Assembly: GCA_003550325.1 (NCBI GenBank)
Contig: QKWP01000433.1
Span: forward strand, 225,494-289,493
Reading direction: 5' to 3'
From: Gigaspora rosea
Taxonomy: Eukaryota > Glomeromycota > Glomeromycetes > Diversisporales > Gigasporaceae
DNA: 64,000 nt
Shown one piece after another: positions 1-11,974 of this stretch. Each line of letters begins with the position of its first letter. Position 1 is the stretch's first letter. The notes under the pieces are model-generated. The model did no database searches and was not told where the DNA came from. It worked only from the letters and a program-made list of their open reading frames with translations. The position numbers and the translations under genes are program-made.

Positions 1-257
1 TTTACTAATTGATCATAGCTTCTTGATATAAGTAAACTTGTTTAGCACCAAAAAATACATCATATCAGTATATTTTATTTTATTTTCCTTAAAATATGCG
101 TCAAAGATGTTTAATTTTGAATTTTTGATGAAAATTTCCAAAATTAAGCATCTTTTCTTCAAATTTTAAGAAAAGTAAAATAAAATATGCTGACTTGATG
201 TGTTTTTTAGTGCTTAACAAGTTTACTTAGTGCAAGAAGTTATGATCAATTAGTAAA
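1..257. repeat. Fold-back MITE-like repeat with about 90-bp inverted ends
   Basis: The first about 90 bases (TTTACTAATTGATCATAGCTT...) return as their reverse complement at about 167-257, with a short AT-rich spacer. Related, more diverged sequence occurs at 4793-4905, so this is a dispersed family. The window begins at the left end, so a target duplication cannot be checked on that side. Confidence 0.7.
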
Positions 258-330
258 ATTTAGAGAATTATAAAAATTTGTATAATTTTATTAATAAAAT
301 TATACAAATTTCTATGATTCTCTAAATTTT
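255..330. repeat. 76-bp near-perfect palindrome
   Basis: AAAATTTAGAGAAT...ATTCTCTAAATTTT folds on itself with a centre near 293. It abuts the previous fold-back, and the TTTACTAATTGATC word reappears just after it, so the two may be parts of one composite element. No coding potential. Confidence 0.65.
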
Positions 331-379
331 ACTAATTGATCCTAACTTTGTGATTTAGGTAAACATGTGCATATATTAT

Positions 380-566
380 GAACCTGAACATGTTCATGAA
401 CCTGAACTGAACCTGAACTGAACTTTTTTTAAGTTCAAGTTCAGGTTCATGTCAATAATTTTAAGTTCAGGTTCAGTTCAGTATTGAACTTTTAGAGCAG
501 GTTCAGGTTCAGGTTCATTGAACCTGAACCTGAACCTCTATTGAACTGAACTGAACTTCAGAACCC
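380..566. repeat. GAACCTGAAC word repeat in both orientations
   Basis: About 190 bp built almost wholly from the words GAACCTGAAC and GAACTGAAC followed by their reverse complements (AGTTCAGGTTC). Several other elements in the window have interiors made the same way from short words. A non-autonomous transposon interior is likely, but no ends could be fixed. Confidence 0.6.
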
Positions 567-675
567 TATCGTAAAGTAACTTTCAAAGACTGTTAAAAAT
601 CATGTTTATTACTTAAAAACTTATTTTATAGATCTCTATATAGTCTCTCCTTGCACAATTTTTGGTAGTTCCTGC

Positions 676-3077
676 TTAATCGTCTGCCCGAAGTCGTCTA
701 TGCGATTTAAACTGTTTCACAGCCCTTTTTGCATCTTCTACTCCTAAACCTGCTGCATATGCTTCAATGTATCTCCAAGCCTTTCGACTAAATTGTCTAA
801 TTATAGGCAAAAGTATGTTGTTAAGTATTTCTGGTACATGGTTGTAGCTGAGCATAAGAATAGTCATATTGTTGACAGGCAATTTGTTTTTCAGCACCCC
901 AAAACAGTCAAAAAAGTTGCATTTACAGTGAAATTTTGGGTATAATTCAAAAATATGCCCAGCAGCTTTAACGGTCTCTGCAATTGAAGTTTTTTGTTCT
1001 GCAAAATCTGGCTCCATCATAATTGTATGCCTTGCACAACAATTCGGAACTAGGAAAAAACGTATTAATTTTCGCGGCTAAAGCTGAAAATAGCTAAAGC
1101 TGAAAATTTAAATTATTTTAATATAAAATTTTTTGGATGCGAAAAGTATAAGTGGATTTTGATAGGTTTATATTTTTAATTCGAAGTCACTAATTTTCTG
1201 CTTTAGCTATTTCTTGCTTCAATTGCAACATTAAATTTTTTTTACCCTTTTCATCATCCTCCTTTCTTTGACAATCCAATCTTTGACCGGTCCACAGATT
1301 TTGATCTTCCAGAATCTAAGATAGAAAGAAAAAATAATTGTATTTATTAAAAAAAAATATATATATATATATTTTATACCTTTTAATTCCTTTAAATTTT
1401 ACAATTCCATCTTTTTCATCTAAAAAAAACATAGGGTGTATGACTTTTTCGTAATTACGAATGAACCAACCATCTTTTAATTTAAATTTTTTGTTGATCT
1501 TGAGATATAGGGTTATTCTGGAACACACGAGCACATCTAGCGTATACGCATTATGGTTGGTACTCTGATCGAAGCAAAATACATCTTTAAAAAAAAAATT
1601 AAAAAAAAAATTAGAAAACGATAGACGAATTTGAACAATACCTATGCATCCTGGGTGGAGTGCATTAAAAATTGGAATTGTCTTTCATGAAGCTGTTTAA
1701 CTATATCTTCACTTTTCCAATAACCATCAGCTTGCTTTCTCAGTTTTATAATGACCCGAGCCTCTTGATCCAACCCAAGTCGTGTAGCATCAGCTTCTGT
1801 AAGGCACAGAGGACCATGGCATGCACACAAGAAGTTGCTAACCATAATTGCTAACCCTTGGTCTTTTTTTTGATAATGGACTCTTTATCTTCTACCCAAA
1901 AGGATGAATTATCATCGTTAGCATAAAAATAAACTTCATTGTAAGTAACCAAAATATGGCGCATATCCCAAATTTCAAGTCGTTCTGGAGGTATAACGTT
2001 TTCCATCTCATCTCCATCATATTGTTTCATTTTTTTCCAGTAATTCATCATTCTTATTGCCCATTTTTTACGATATTCTTGCATGTCTTCTTGTCCGTGG
2101 CTATCAAAATAGATCTAAAAAATGCCGTTTTGGTAAATTAGAAGTTTTCAAAAAAATGAAGCAGGTAGTCCAAGGTCGCGTTAGTTATCGGTATAGTTTT
2201 AAAGCCCATTTGCTAGTAAAGAAATAATGGCCACACAAAAAAATGGGGTCGCCCCATAAAACTGCTACTTTATCCGCTACTTCGGTCAAGACAAAAAACC
2301 CACTAACTGCCACTTACCTTATGGGAAAGCAAATGCACCATTATGCTAACGATTTATAAAATAATAATAATAAAAAATTAGCACCTGCTGCCCTATAGTT
2401 TTTTTTATAAAAGCCCCATAGCTCCATAAATTTTCATGTAGTTTTTTCTGAAATCGTTATTGGAACCCCAAGCGATTTAGGAAAAATATTTGTTTCGAAT
2501 TCTTTTTTTAATGCTAAAGAGGAACGATCCTTTGGTGAAATAGAATGTAACCAAGTACAAGCTGCCAGTTTGAGATTCTCATTATCAAGCAATGATGCTC
2601 TTTTTGCACATTTTCCCTGTTGATGGCTAGATAAGGTTCCTTGTTCAAGAAAGTCTTTCGCCCATCCTCTAATACAACAAGACATATATTCAGTATTTCG
2701 AATACCCTTCCATAAATTATCTGTGATTTTTTCTGAAGCGCTTATTTTTCTTTCGCCATTTAATATTAACCTAAAATAATAAAAAATAGATATTAACCTT
2801 TGCACTTTATAAAGTTGTGATTTAGCTAATTCTTTTTTGGCATTTTGAAGATTGCGAAGCTGATTTTTTAATTCGTTATAACGATTCTCTATTCGTTGCA
2901 TTTGCCATTCAGATTGGGCTAAAATATCTTCACAGTATGATAGGGCTAAAATATCTTTATTATACAATAGGGCTAGTGCTTTTTCTTTATTTCGTGTCTT
3001 TATATTCCACATATCATCAAGAGTTCGCATATTTTTAGCTTCATGTTGAAGTTGCTCTTGTACCTTTCGTTTTTTTC
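676..3077 (-). pseudogene. Decayed DDE-superfamily transposase gene
   Basis: Minus-strand fragments read in order like one transposase. 3077-2434 is a basic, coiled-coil-rich N-terminal part ending in an ISEKTT helix-turn-helix-like stretch. About 2113-1851 contains IYFDSHGQEDMQEYRKKW and then VTYNEVYFYANDD. 1845-1642 contains VSNFLCACHGPLCLTEAD and DGYWKSEDIVKQL. About 1580-1316 contains CFDQSTNHNAYTLD. 1020-676 ends in ELYPKFHCKCNFFDCFG and WRYIEAYAAGLG. The order and spacing match a DDE endonuclease family common in fungal genomes (recognised from memory). The gene looks dead. The first acidic residue lies in TYNE where HDE is expected, and the C-terminal glutamate position reads FD. A frameshift separates the 1851 and 1845 segments. 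The second aspartate (FDQS) is kept. The AT-rich gaps look like introns or decay. Confidence 0.72.
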
Positions 3078-3148
3078 AAAGTTTGTTCTTGAATTTTCTA
3101 AAATTATAATTTATTAGTTTAAAAAAAAATAAAAAAATATACTACTGT

Positions 3149-3254
3149 CGAAACTATTTTGGCATACTTTGGCATTAATTTTTGATATGAAACCACTGAG
3201 GCATCTTAGCAGTTTCATATCCAAAATCAATGCCAAAGTATGCCGAAATAGTTG
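3149..3254. repeat. 106-bp hairpin MITE-like repeat
   Basis: The arm CGAAACTATTTTGGCATAC...GATATGAAAC is followed after about 18 bases by its reverse complement. The stretch 3078-3842 otherwise holds only AT-rich DNA without a convincing gene. Confidence 0.6.
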
Positions 3255-3939
3255 CTCATGTATGCCGACCAGTATAAAAAGTGGATTTCAATTTTTTATC
3301 AGCATTTTAATGCCATTCTATAGCCTTTAATGCATAATCGTGAAAGGTTTCATGAGTTATTTTGAATACTCCCAATCTTCTGGAGTTTCCATATTTACTT
3401 CTTTTGTAAATTTAGCTGCAAAGGTACCATTTTTATTAGGGCTTTCTTCAATGCAATACTAGACTTGGCATTTGGGTGAGGCATTATAAACTTAAAAGGT
3501 ATGAATTTGAAAATCAAAATTTTTTTTTCCATTCATATCGTTAATTTTAATTAATCACAGCTTTTTTAGGAAATCAGGTTGATATTTGATTTAACGGATA
3601 TATGTAGAACATATTGAATTATTAATTTATTAATAAAACGTTGCTCATATCACAAAAATTAGAATACATTTTATTTGTATTGCGAATGTGCGTGGGTTGT
3701 TAAATCATAAAATAATTCCAAGCTTTTATCCCTAATATTTAGTATGATGTGATGCTTAGTGTTTAAAAGTATCAAGTGTCTTTTGCTTATTGTGTTAATA
3801 AAGGTTTGTTGGGGAGCGATAGAATTGTGGCTTGAATGGTTAGGGCTGTAACAGATATTACGTAATATCCATTTACTATGAGGGTACCCCTCCCTCCCAC
3901 GTAAGACGATTCTGATTGGTTGATTTTAAAAAAATTTTT

Positions 3940-4737
3940 GGAGAGTGGCGAAATGTGGCGTTCTTACATTTAAAAATTTTTTTCTTACTAAGTTAACGAT
4001 ACATAACACTAATTGGAAGTTGTAGAGCTCGTCGAGACGCATCTAACGGTGGTTAGATCATCCAAATTGGCCCAGTGGATGGCGAGATATCATCGAAAAA
4101 CGATTGGCCGACTATATAAAATCCCATGACAGATTATATATGAAAATCATATAGGCGAAATGTGGCGTGCTTCCATCTAAAACTTTTTTTCTTACTAAGT
4201 TAACGATACATGTCTACTAATTGAAGTTGTAGAGCTCATTAAGACGCATCTAACGGTGGTTAGATCATCCAAAAAGGCCTGTGGATGGCGAGATATCGTC
4301 GAAAAACGATTGGCCGACTATATAAAATCTCTATTTTTTACATAGAGATTTTATATAGTCGGCTAATCGTTTTCGATGATATTTCGCATCCACTGGGCCG
4401 ATTTGGATGATCTAACCACCGTTAGATGCGTCTTGACTAGCTCTACAACTTTCAATTAGTAGACATGTATCGTTAACTTAGTAAGAAAAAAAGTTTTAGA
4501 TGGAAGCACGCCACATTTCGCCTATAGTGATTTTCATATATAATCTGTTATGGGATTTTATATAGTCGGCCAATCGTTTTCGACGATATCTCGCCATCCA
4601 CTGGGCCGATTTGGATGATCTAACCACCGTTAGATGCGTCTTGACGAGCTCTGCAACTTTCAATTAGTGGACATCTATCGTTAACTTAGTAAGAAAAATA
4701 ATTTTAGATAGAAGAACGCCACATTTCGCCACTCTCC
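3940..4737. repeat. 798-bp palindrome of two tandem units mirrored (A-A-A'-A')
   Basis: The sequence begins GGAGAGTGGCGAAATGTGGCG and ends with its complement CGCCACTCTCC. Each arm holds two tandem copies of a roughly 185-200-bp unit (containing TTAACGATACAT and CATCTAACGGTGGTTAGATC). The arms meet near 4337 around CTCTATTTTTTACATAGAG. It lies wholly inside the 3843-5009 element. Confidence 0.8.
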
Positions 4738-4792
4738 AGTTGACAGGTGGATTATCAATTAATAAAAATATAAAATTTGGCATCATGCAAAA

Positions 4793-4905
4793 TTTACTAA
4801 TGAAATATACCTAATAAACTTTTTTAGCACTTAAAAACATCATTTTAGTATATAATTATATTTTAAATAAGTTTAATTAGTGCTAAAAATTATAATATAT
4901 TAGTA
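4793..4905. repeat. Diverged copy of the window-start fold-back
   Basis: TTTACTAATGAAATATACC...TTTAGCACTTAAAAACATC and its complement flank a short spacer. The words match 1-90 (TTTACTAATTGATC..., TTTAGCACCAAAAAATACATC). The copy is nested in the right part of the 3843-5009 element. Confidence 0.45.
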
Positions 4906-5012
4906 ATATATTATATTATATATATAATTATATATATTATATATGTGTAACATAAGATTTTGGCTTACCCCCTCCCCCCCATGATATTACGTAATATCTA
5001 TCACGGCCCTTA

Positions 5013-6403
5013 AGGCTCCGAGTTTGAAAATTGTTGATTGTTTAGTCTAATATCACACTAAATAAAAATGAAATCGAGATGCATTCATATTGCAAAGGAA
5101 AAAGCTCATTTGTAAAGTAGTTTGGATCCGGTTTTGTTTTCATATATTGAAACTGATTAAACCAGTTTTAACATAAGAAATAACATCGGTTCCAATTTCT
5201 ATTGTGAAATTTCAATCACGTGATCACACTCGAGCATCCTAATTGGCTGGAATTAAAAACATATGTATTCACTTTTATACAATTTATTAATAAAATTGAC
5301 AAAATTGTCAATGTTTAAAAGGCTATTACTCCATCAATTTAGCATTAAATTAGAATCTAAACCACAAGTTTTATTCTTTAGAACAAGAAAAACAAATCTT
5401 GTGGATTAATTTACATTTTATAAATTTTTAAAAAAGGAGTAGCATTTCTTATAAAGCTATTTTTCTGGAGATTTAAAGCTTCTCGCACCATATCAGATAT
5501 TAGTTTAAAATTAGAATTTAAAGAACATTTAGTCAAAATATTTAAAATTTAAAAAAAATCTGCAGATTTTTTAATTTTTTGACCTAAATAGAATTAAGAG
5601 AAATTTGGTCAAAATATTTAAAATTTAAGAATTTGCAGATTTTTAATTTTTGATCTAAAATAATTATTTTTTATACTATACATATTAGTAATTTTTATAT
5701 AGTAAATTAATTTTTATTTATTGATATAACTTTTTTTATACTATATATATTAGTAATTTTTATATAGTAAATTAATTTTTATTTATTGATATAACTTTTT
5801 TTGTACATAATAACTTTATTTAAAATTTATACATATTTTTGATATTTATACCAAGTCACTTATATAGTATACATTTTCAATTGCTAATTAATAGAAAAAA
5901 CTATTACTTTATTATATGCTAACTTTAATTTAACTACTTAAATTGAGTCTGAAATCGATTTGACAATCAAAAAGCTTCTTGATTAATAATTGACATTTTT
6001 TCTTTTTTTTTTTTTTGTTTTAACTTTTTAATTAAAAGTTATTATTGTAGCATGATATGATATAATTATATGACTCATTTATTTAAAAGTTAATTTCTAG
6101 TGATGACAAAATTGTATTTTTGAATTTTTGTTTATATATAAATATGTAAAAAGATTTTTTCTTTTTTTTATTTATTTAATTTATTTGAACATTGTGTAAT
6201 GAATGAAAAAACCATATTGATCAATTCAAACTTTGTATGATGAGTGAAACAACTATATACTAACAATTTGTTAATGTGAATGTGATATATTTTCTTCATA
6301 AAGTCCTATATCATCAAGTTGAACTTGAATCTAACATACTCAAAGAAATAACAAACCATTCTCCAATCCTCCAAAGTGATTAAAGAAGGATCCCTTCTGG
6401 GAC
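5013..6403. other. AT-rich noncoding stretch with two local tandem duplications
   Basis: No supported gene. A roughly 64-bp unit containing ATATTAGTAATTTTTATATAG is tandemly duplicated at about 5668-5794. A unit containing GTCAAAATATTTAAAATTTAA occurs twice between about 5530 and 5660. Everything else is low-complexity AT. Confidence 0.5.
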
Positions 6404-6640
6404 GAAAATACTGAAACTGGTGACAACACATTGCAAGCATTGTCATACTTCCTATACAATGGAAATGGGTCTTTCTACAATTAAGTCACATTTCAAACAT
6501 AAACATCCTAAAAAGTTTAACGAACTAAAAAGCTGCTATCAAGGCAAATGTCTAACCTATAGTGCTGAAATGGTTATACAAATAAACTAATATCTCTTTA
6601 AATGGATTATTACAGACCAGCAAGCATTTCCACATTATTG
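6404..6640 (+). pseudogene. Remnant of a BED-finger hAT-type transposase
   Basis: One plus-strand frame (about 6417-6525) reads THCKHCHTSYTMEMG followed by TIKSHFKHKHPKKF. That is the Cys-x2-Cys ... His-x4-His pattern of a BED zinc finger, as found at the N-terminus of many hAT transposases. A little downstream comes KWIITDQQAFPHY, like the conserved segment after the linker in hAT proteins. Stops surround both parts and no catalytic core follows, so this is a fragment. Confidence 0.5.
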
Positions 6641-7097
6641 ATAATATTTCTAAAGCAAAGAATACAATCTGCCCATTATGCAATCGATTATCCGAATAGA
6701 ATACTTGTGCAAGTCTATGCTTAAAAAACTTGGTATGATTCGGGTGTTATTGATTATGTGAGTCAATAAATTAAATAAATATAACATAATTACAATGAAA
6801 GATTTTTCATAACTTAATAATAAATGGCGATAGTTCATGTATTTAAAATAGAAAACATGCTTCGGATCAGCATGTTAAGTAAGCATAATCAATAATAAAT
6901 CTGTATAAACAGTGTTTGAGACCCAGCTTAACGTGTGTGTTTTGAAATAGTGTTTAGCGACCAGTTTAAATAAGATAGCATCACTAATTTTTACTCCATT
7001 TAAACAAATTTCATCAAAATAACTGCTTTCCTTTGCACAATCCCATAAATTGCTAAGTATATATACTGTAAGTGACCTCACAACAAGTGAAAAAGAT

Positions 7098-7166
7098 TTG
7101 AAAATTTTTTTTTGTTCTTTGGGAACATAAAATATTAAATTTATGTTCCCAAAAAATATTTGATGT

Positions 7167-7198
<32 letters not shown>

Positions 7199-7400
7199 CT
7201 CGCTCTCACTCACTCTCCCTCCTCACTCTCACACACACACTCAAACTCTCTCACTCTCTCACACTCTATCACACAAAAAACTATCTCTATAAGGAACACA
7301 AATTATAATTTTTATGTTCCCACTTTGTTCCTAATAGGGAACATAAATTCTAAATTTAGTGTTCCTAAATTTTTTTAAATGTTCCTGGGAACACTAGGAA
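7098..7400. repeat. CT microsatellite inside GGAACAT repeats
   Basis: CTCTCT/CACTCT simple repeat fills about 7165-7275. It is flanked by GGGAACATAAA on one side and several copies of GGAACATAAATT/TGTTCCC on the other, partly inverted. The peptides it yields (poly RE, poly SL) are simple-sequence artefacts. Confidence 0.65.
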
Positions 7401-7753
7401 CATCAAATCTAACACTGCTCACAACATATTGCCTCGAGTGAGACGTATATAACATTTTACAGTCACTCGAAAAACGTAACGACCAATTTTCTTTATATAT
7501 TCATTAGAAAAAATTTGTTGCAACACAAACCATTATTAGGTGCCGATCAAACCCGGAAATAAAGTATGTATTTGACATTCCAAAAATTAAAATTTTAAAT
7601 TTATGCATGGACGAATAAATTGCAGTTCAAATAATATATGCATTAGACATCATTAAATTGTAGTTTAAATTTTAAAAAATCTACGTCTTTCTCGAATGCT
7701 TTTGCATAATATGCGAATGTAAAAAGTTGACCAGTTGAGACTAAAAGATTGAG

Positions 7754-8240
7754 TCATGTGAGTTTTAGACAATTATCAGGTATAGCATGAAGATCAAATA
7801 ATCGAATTAGGGTAGCTGCGCGATGCAGTCGCGCTAAAATCAGGAACGTTATACAAGTACATCTTAAAATTAAATTTTCTAAAATAAAATATTTGTTTAC
7901 ATTATTTTGTTTTCTTTTTAATGATAAATGTAGGTCGCATAAGTACTTTTTATACGCCAAATAGACTCGATTAAGCTCAAGTGATTTCTTTTTTATAAAG
8001 AAAAAGAAAAGAAATCCGTTACTGGATGTTTCGCATCCAATAACAGCGCATCCGGCTTTGAATTTAATGCACTCCAACCTGTGCCCCTTCGGGGTCCAGG
8101 TTAGCACATTAAATTTAAAACCAGATGCTTTTTTAATTTTCATGCAAAAACGATTACCCTGTGATCCTTAGGATCTTTCGCCTGCCAAATGAAACCGTTA
8201 TTAGTTGCTTCACATCCATTAACTATATAATTAATTAATA
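7754..8240. repeat. Dispersed-looking repeat with a GC-rich 81-bp hairpin
   Basis: At 8048-8128 the arms GCATCCGGCTTTGAATTTAA and its near complement close on a GCCCCTTCGGGGT loop. The words CCGTTACTGGATGTTTCGCAT and CCGTTATTAGTTGCTTCACAT recur on either side. A 129-codon minus-strand ORF spans it but has no recognisable domain and follows the hairpin arms, so I treat it as accidental. Confidence 0.4.
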
Positions 8241-8796
8241 TTGTAATAAATTAATTTTCGAATGGGTTAAAACCTCATTATTCTTGTGGACTAAATTTTA
8301 TTTTGAAATAAAAATAAAACAATCGACACATAATAAATAAGTGAATCTACATCTGTATTATTTCACCGACAAACGCTTGTTAAAAACTTAGTTCGTAGAT
8401 AATTATTTTACATACAAGGTTATTTTACAGACGATTAATTCAATATGTTGTACCGACAATTTTTTTTATAAATTGCACCAACTTTAAATCTAATCTTAAC
8501 TCTAACGTCAATGACTAAAATTAATTTGCCTACGAAATTAGCTTTTGACGAAATAATTTTTTATGAAACGGGCTTGTACGTGAATTAATAGATTACAAAA
8601 TAACCTTGCATGAAATTAATTCTCTGCGAACTAAGTTTTCTGTGAAGTAATTATTTGTGATTGATTAAACTGATACCATTAAATAAATATTAAATAAAAA
8701 AAAAAAACTCAATGAAATCGAATTAATGTATCTAAATAAAATTGCAATAAACGCAATTTGATCTGTTAATAATGATAAAAAGTAGTTATGTATTCT

Positions 8797-9582
8797 TGTT
8801 CTGCGTCATTTCTGAATTTATGTCGATTTTGTAATAATTTTTGCATTCCCCGCGTGGAAACGTCCGCATTTGTTTTCGGCAACGGCAGGAATCTGGTCGG
8901 TGTCTTTTTATACCCCAAACCTAATAAGAAGATAATTACCACAATATATATATATATTTTTTAAAAAAAAAAATCCATAATTTATCTTTTTCCAGGTTTT
9001 TTCATAACCACCATGCTCAATATGGTGGATAGCACAGATTATTTCGTAAAATTTTCAACATAACAAACTTTGCATCCCAAGTTATTCCTATCTTGTTTAG
9101 AAATCTGTTACACCAATACAAAGAACCTTAAAGGTATTAGCCTGAATTTCGAGTTATACTGAAGATTGAAATTTTTTAGTATATTTAGACATTCATTATA
9201 ACAAATGTCACGAGTCACGAAGCCATATCCTTGCGAATCAATAAAGTGTTGAAGAAGGAAATATGTAATACAAGACGATAAAGATCGAATCGAATATAAT
9301 GAATAAAAAAAAATTGAGCATGTAACAATAAAGAATTACAGTACCTTCATAAATATCAATGAAAAAATCAATGAAATATCAATGTGATTATTAATAATTA
9401 TTATTATCGTCATTGATAAAATGGGCAATTTTTATTGTCGTTATTAATAAATTATATAATACGTAAATTATTATCAGTAGTTTACCGGTAATACATTGCT
9501 GTGGTCACATGTCTCATTTCACGATCGGTAAAAAACAAGTACCAAATTAAAATCGAGTTAAATTCAGAAATGACGCGGAACA
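8797..9582. mobile_element. 786-bp non-autonomous TIR element
   Basis: The left end TGTTCTGCGTCATTTCTGAA and the complement of the right end TGTTCCGCGTCATTTCTGAA match over about 35 bp. TTCT lies on both sides, a possible 4-bp target duplication. There is no ORF; the interior is AT-rich. Confidence 0.55.
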
Positions 9583-11974
9583 TTCTCACCTAATTTCGTT
9601 TCATCATAAGATAATTACGTGCTATCTCAAAGTAACACGAATATCAAATCCGGTATGCTCATATAAGTACAACGCAGTATGTTACATTACCACAGCCGTG
9701 AAACCATTCGCCCAATCAAATGCAAGGTTTTGCTGATACCATTCTAAATGGCGGTTAACCATACACTCCGTTATGCAAAAGTAATCGTTCTAAGCTCTAT
9801 TTGACGTATTAGCCTAATATGTGCTGTACGTACTTTCGATGTGCCATTTCTCATGTAGTCAAAGACATAGTAATGAGCTAAAGTTCCTGAAAGGATGGTT
9901 AAAGAATTACAATTTTTAACTTCAACATTTAATACTAGAAAATACACTTGTGCATTATATAATCTTTATATGATTAATACTAAAGTAGTTTTTATTTTGT
10001 GACAATCATTTAACAACATTAAAATTAATTGTTTGGCTCTCATTGATTCCAGAATTCTATACCCTGGTTAAATCGTTGTCCAAAAAAAAAATTCAAATTT
10101 TTTCAAAGATGAATTTCACGCTGGTAGATTAGGATTGGTATCTTGCCATTAGGTTATGGCTTAAGATTATTACTTATGCCAAAATTTTACAAGAAAATAT
10201 TTTATTAATGAGCTGCCACAGAATTTTTTAACTTTGTTAGAAAATCAAGATCTCTCATCGGTTTAACACCTATTGCTCGTAATCAGTGATTGGACTTGCT
10301 AATTTGTTACTCGAATGACACAAATTTGTCATGATTCGAATCGTTTAATTTTTAACTCGCGAGTCAATACATATTACAGTATTACAAATTTTGAAATAAA
10401 CTTTTCTTTGCTACCGGAATATGAAAACGTATACTTGCCTTTGTAAATAAAAACTCAAAAAATAATTTGATTAAACAAATTAACTCAATCAAATAATTGA
10501 TTACTCTTTGAGTTTAATTCACGAATTACGAGTTAGCATAAGTCCAACCATTCATGATGTCAGAACTTCAGGGTTTCCCTGGCAAACCATTTTACGTTAC
10601 ACTTGATCTTGAATTTTGATTTTGTAATTTGATTGGTAGTTGAAATTCTTGTGGCAAATAATCTGCTTTCGGAATTTTTCTTGCCATTCGATATGAATAT
10701 AATTTTCCCATTAGGACATAAATTTATTTACATAAGCGGAAATTTATGCAGCGCAAAATTTGAGGTCTATTAATACATAATTCTTATATTTAATTGGTTC
10801 TAATTACGTTTCCTGAACATCCTTACGTAATAAAATTATACTTGATGTTGATCCATTCATATGATTTGCACAGCTCCGGATTTTTAATTTTTGCATTAGG
10901 TATAGATTTCACGAAAAACCACATGCTTTAATTCAATTCGCAAGTTAAATTAGCAATCTTTTGATAATGACTTAAATTTGGTTAGAAGTGTTAAATGGTG
11001 GGTTTTCTAGTCCATTCTTTAAATGTAATGTCGTACAGATCTTTGTATGATTTTTTCCCTTGCTTTTCGTTTTTCGGTTTTTTTTTTGTATTACATTATA
11101 ATGTAAATACAAAAACTCCAAATGGCGTGCAAGATGATCATAACGGATAAAAATCCGAATAATTAGTAAAATTCAAGTATTTGTTTAAAAATAATTTTAA
11201 TATATAGACAAAGGTTGAGATACGACATGTATATTGTTTATCAAAAGGAAATTTTAGACTTCTAATCGTCAGCGTTTATCCGAAGAAATGTTATCCAAGT
11301 ATCTGATCCGAAGTTCAACCGGATATCCGATATCCAAATAATTATCCGGATATCCGATCTGTTTGTCGATCTGTTTATCCGATCTGAATTATTCGGATAA
11401 TTCAACAGATGCCGGATTTGAACTTTAGGAAATTTTAGACTATGCGTAATCTGCTTTTATCCTAACACTAATAAAGACCTATTTTGGTAACCACTCTAAC
11501 CTTTAAGGAAAGAAGCTCTATGTAACACAGAAAAATCGAACCTTCTACCAATACATATTTCTGTTTTTGGATAATTCTAGCAATATTGGACAACAAATAA
11601 TGAAATCTTATCATATTGATTCACTATAATTCATTAATTAGTTTGTTCAGAATCAGCTTTTTTATATGTGTATGCATTTTTAGGTAGATTTACAAGATTA
11701 GAGTCTGACTATTTTATGGATTTTCTGCCGGATAGTCCAAAACCCACAGACTATACATACATAGGAAATATTGCCATTTACAAATGGGTTAACTATAATT
11801 CCATGGAAAAATTCTCGGTTTAATATTTTTTCCAAATTTTCATCGATCTTAATGAATAAAGATACGTCATTTAAGTAAGAAATCTGATATAAAAATAAAG
11901 AAGAACGAAATAATTTCTACACAAAAAAAAAAAAAATAATAATAATAAAAATAATAATTTACTTATACTCAAAA
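9583..11974. other. Noncoding region upstream of the P450 gene
   Basis: No supported gene in about 2.4 kb. Between about 11140 and 11425 there is a block of GGATATCC/TCCGGATA words in both orientations, the kind of word-repeat interior seen in other MITE-like repeats here. A TATA-like GATATAAAAATAAAG lies at 11886-11900, about 75-90 bases before the P450 start codon, followed by an A-rich leader. It is a candidate core promoter by position only. Confidence 0.35.

Larger units (their letters stand above)
3843..5009. mobile_element. Non-autonomous TIR element with TTA target duplication
   Basis: The left end GGGCTGTAACAGATATTACGT and the reverse complement of the right end GGGCCGTGATAGATATTACGT form inverted termini of about 27 bp with few mismatches. 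TTA flanks both sides (3840-3842 and 5010-5012). Each end has a C/G-rich tract a few dozen bases inside. The same terminal design and the same TTA duplication are seen in the coding element at 59773-63735, so this looks like a transposase-less relative. It contains no ORF. Its interior is mostly the large palindrome described separately. Confidence 0.75.

Noticed and set aside
6875..7378. ORFs of 112 (minus) and 72 (plus) codons rich in RE or SL
   Set aside because: They read through the CT/CACTCT microsatellite and change wording with frame; no domain or start context.
7754..8143. 129-codon minus-strand ORF
   Set aside because: Overlaps a hairpin repeat and poly-A/T tracts; no recognisable motif and no splice partners.
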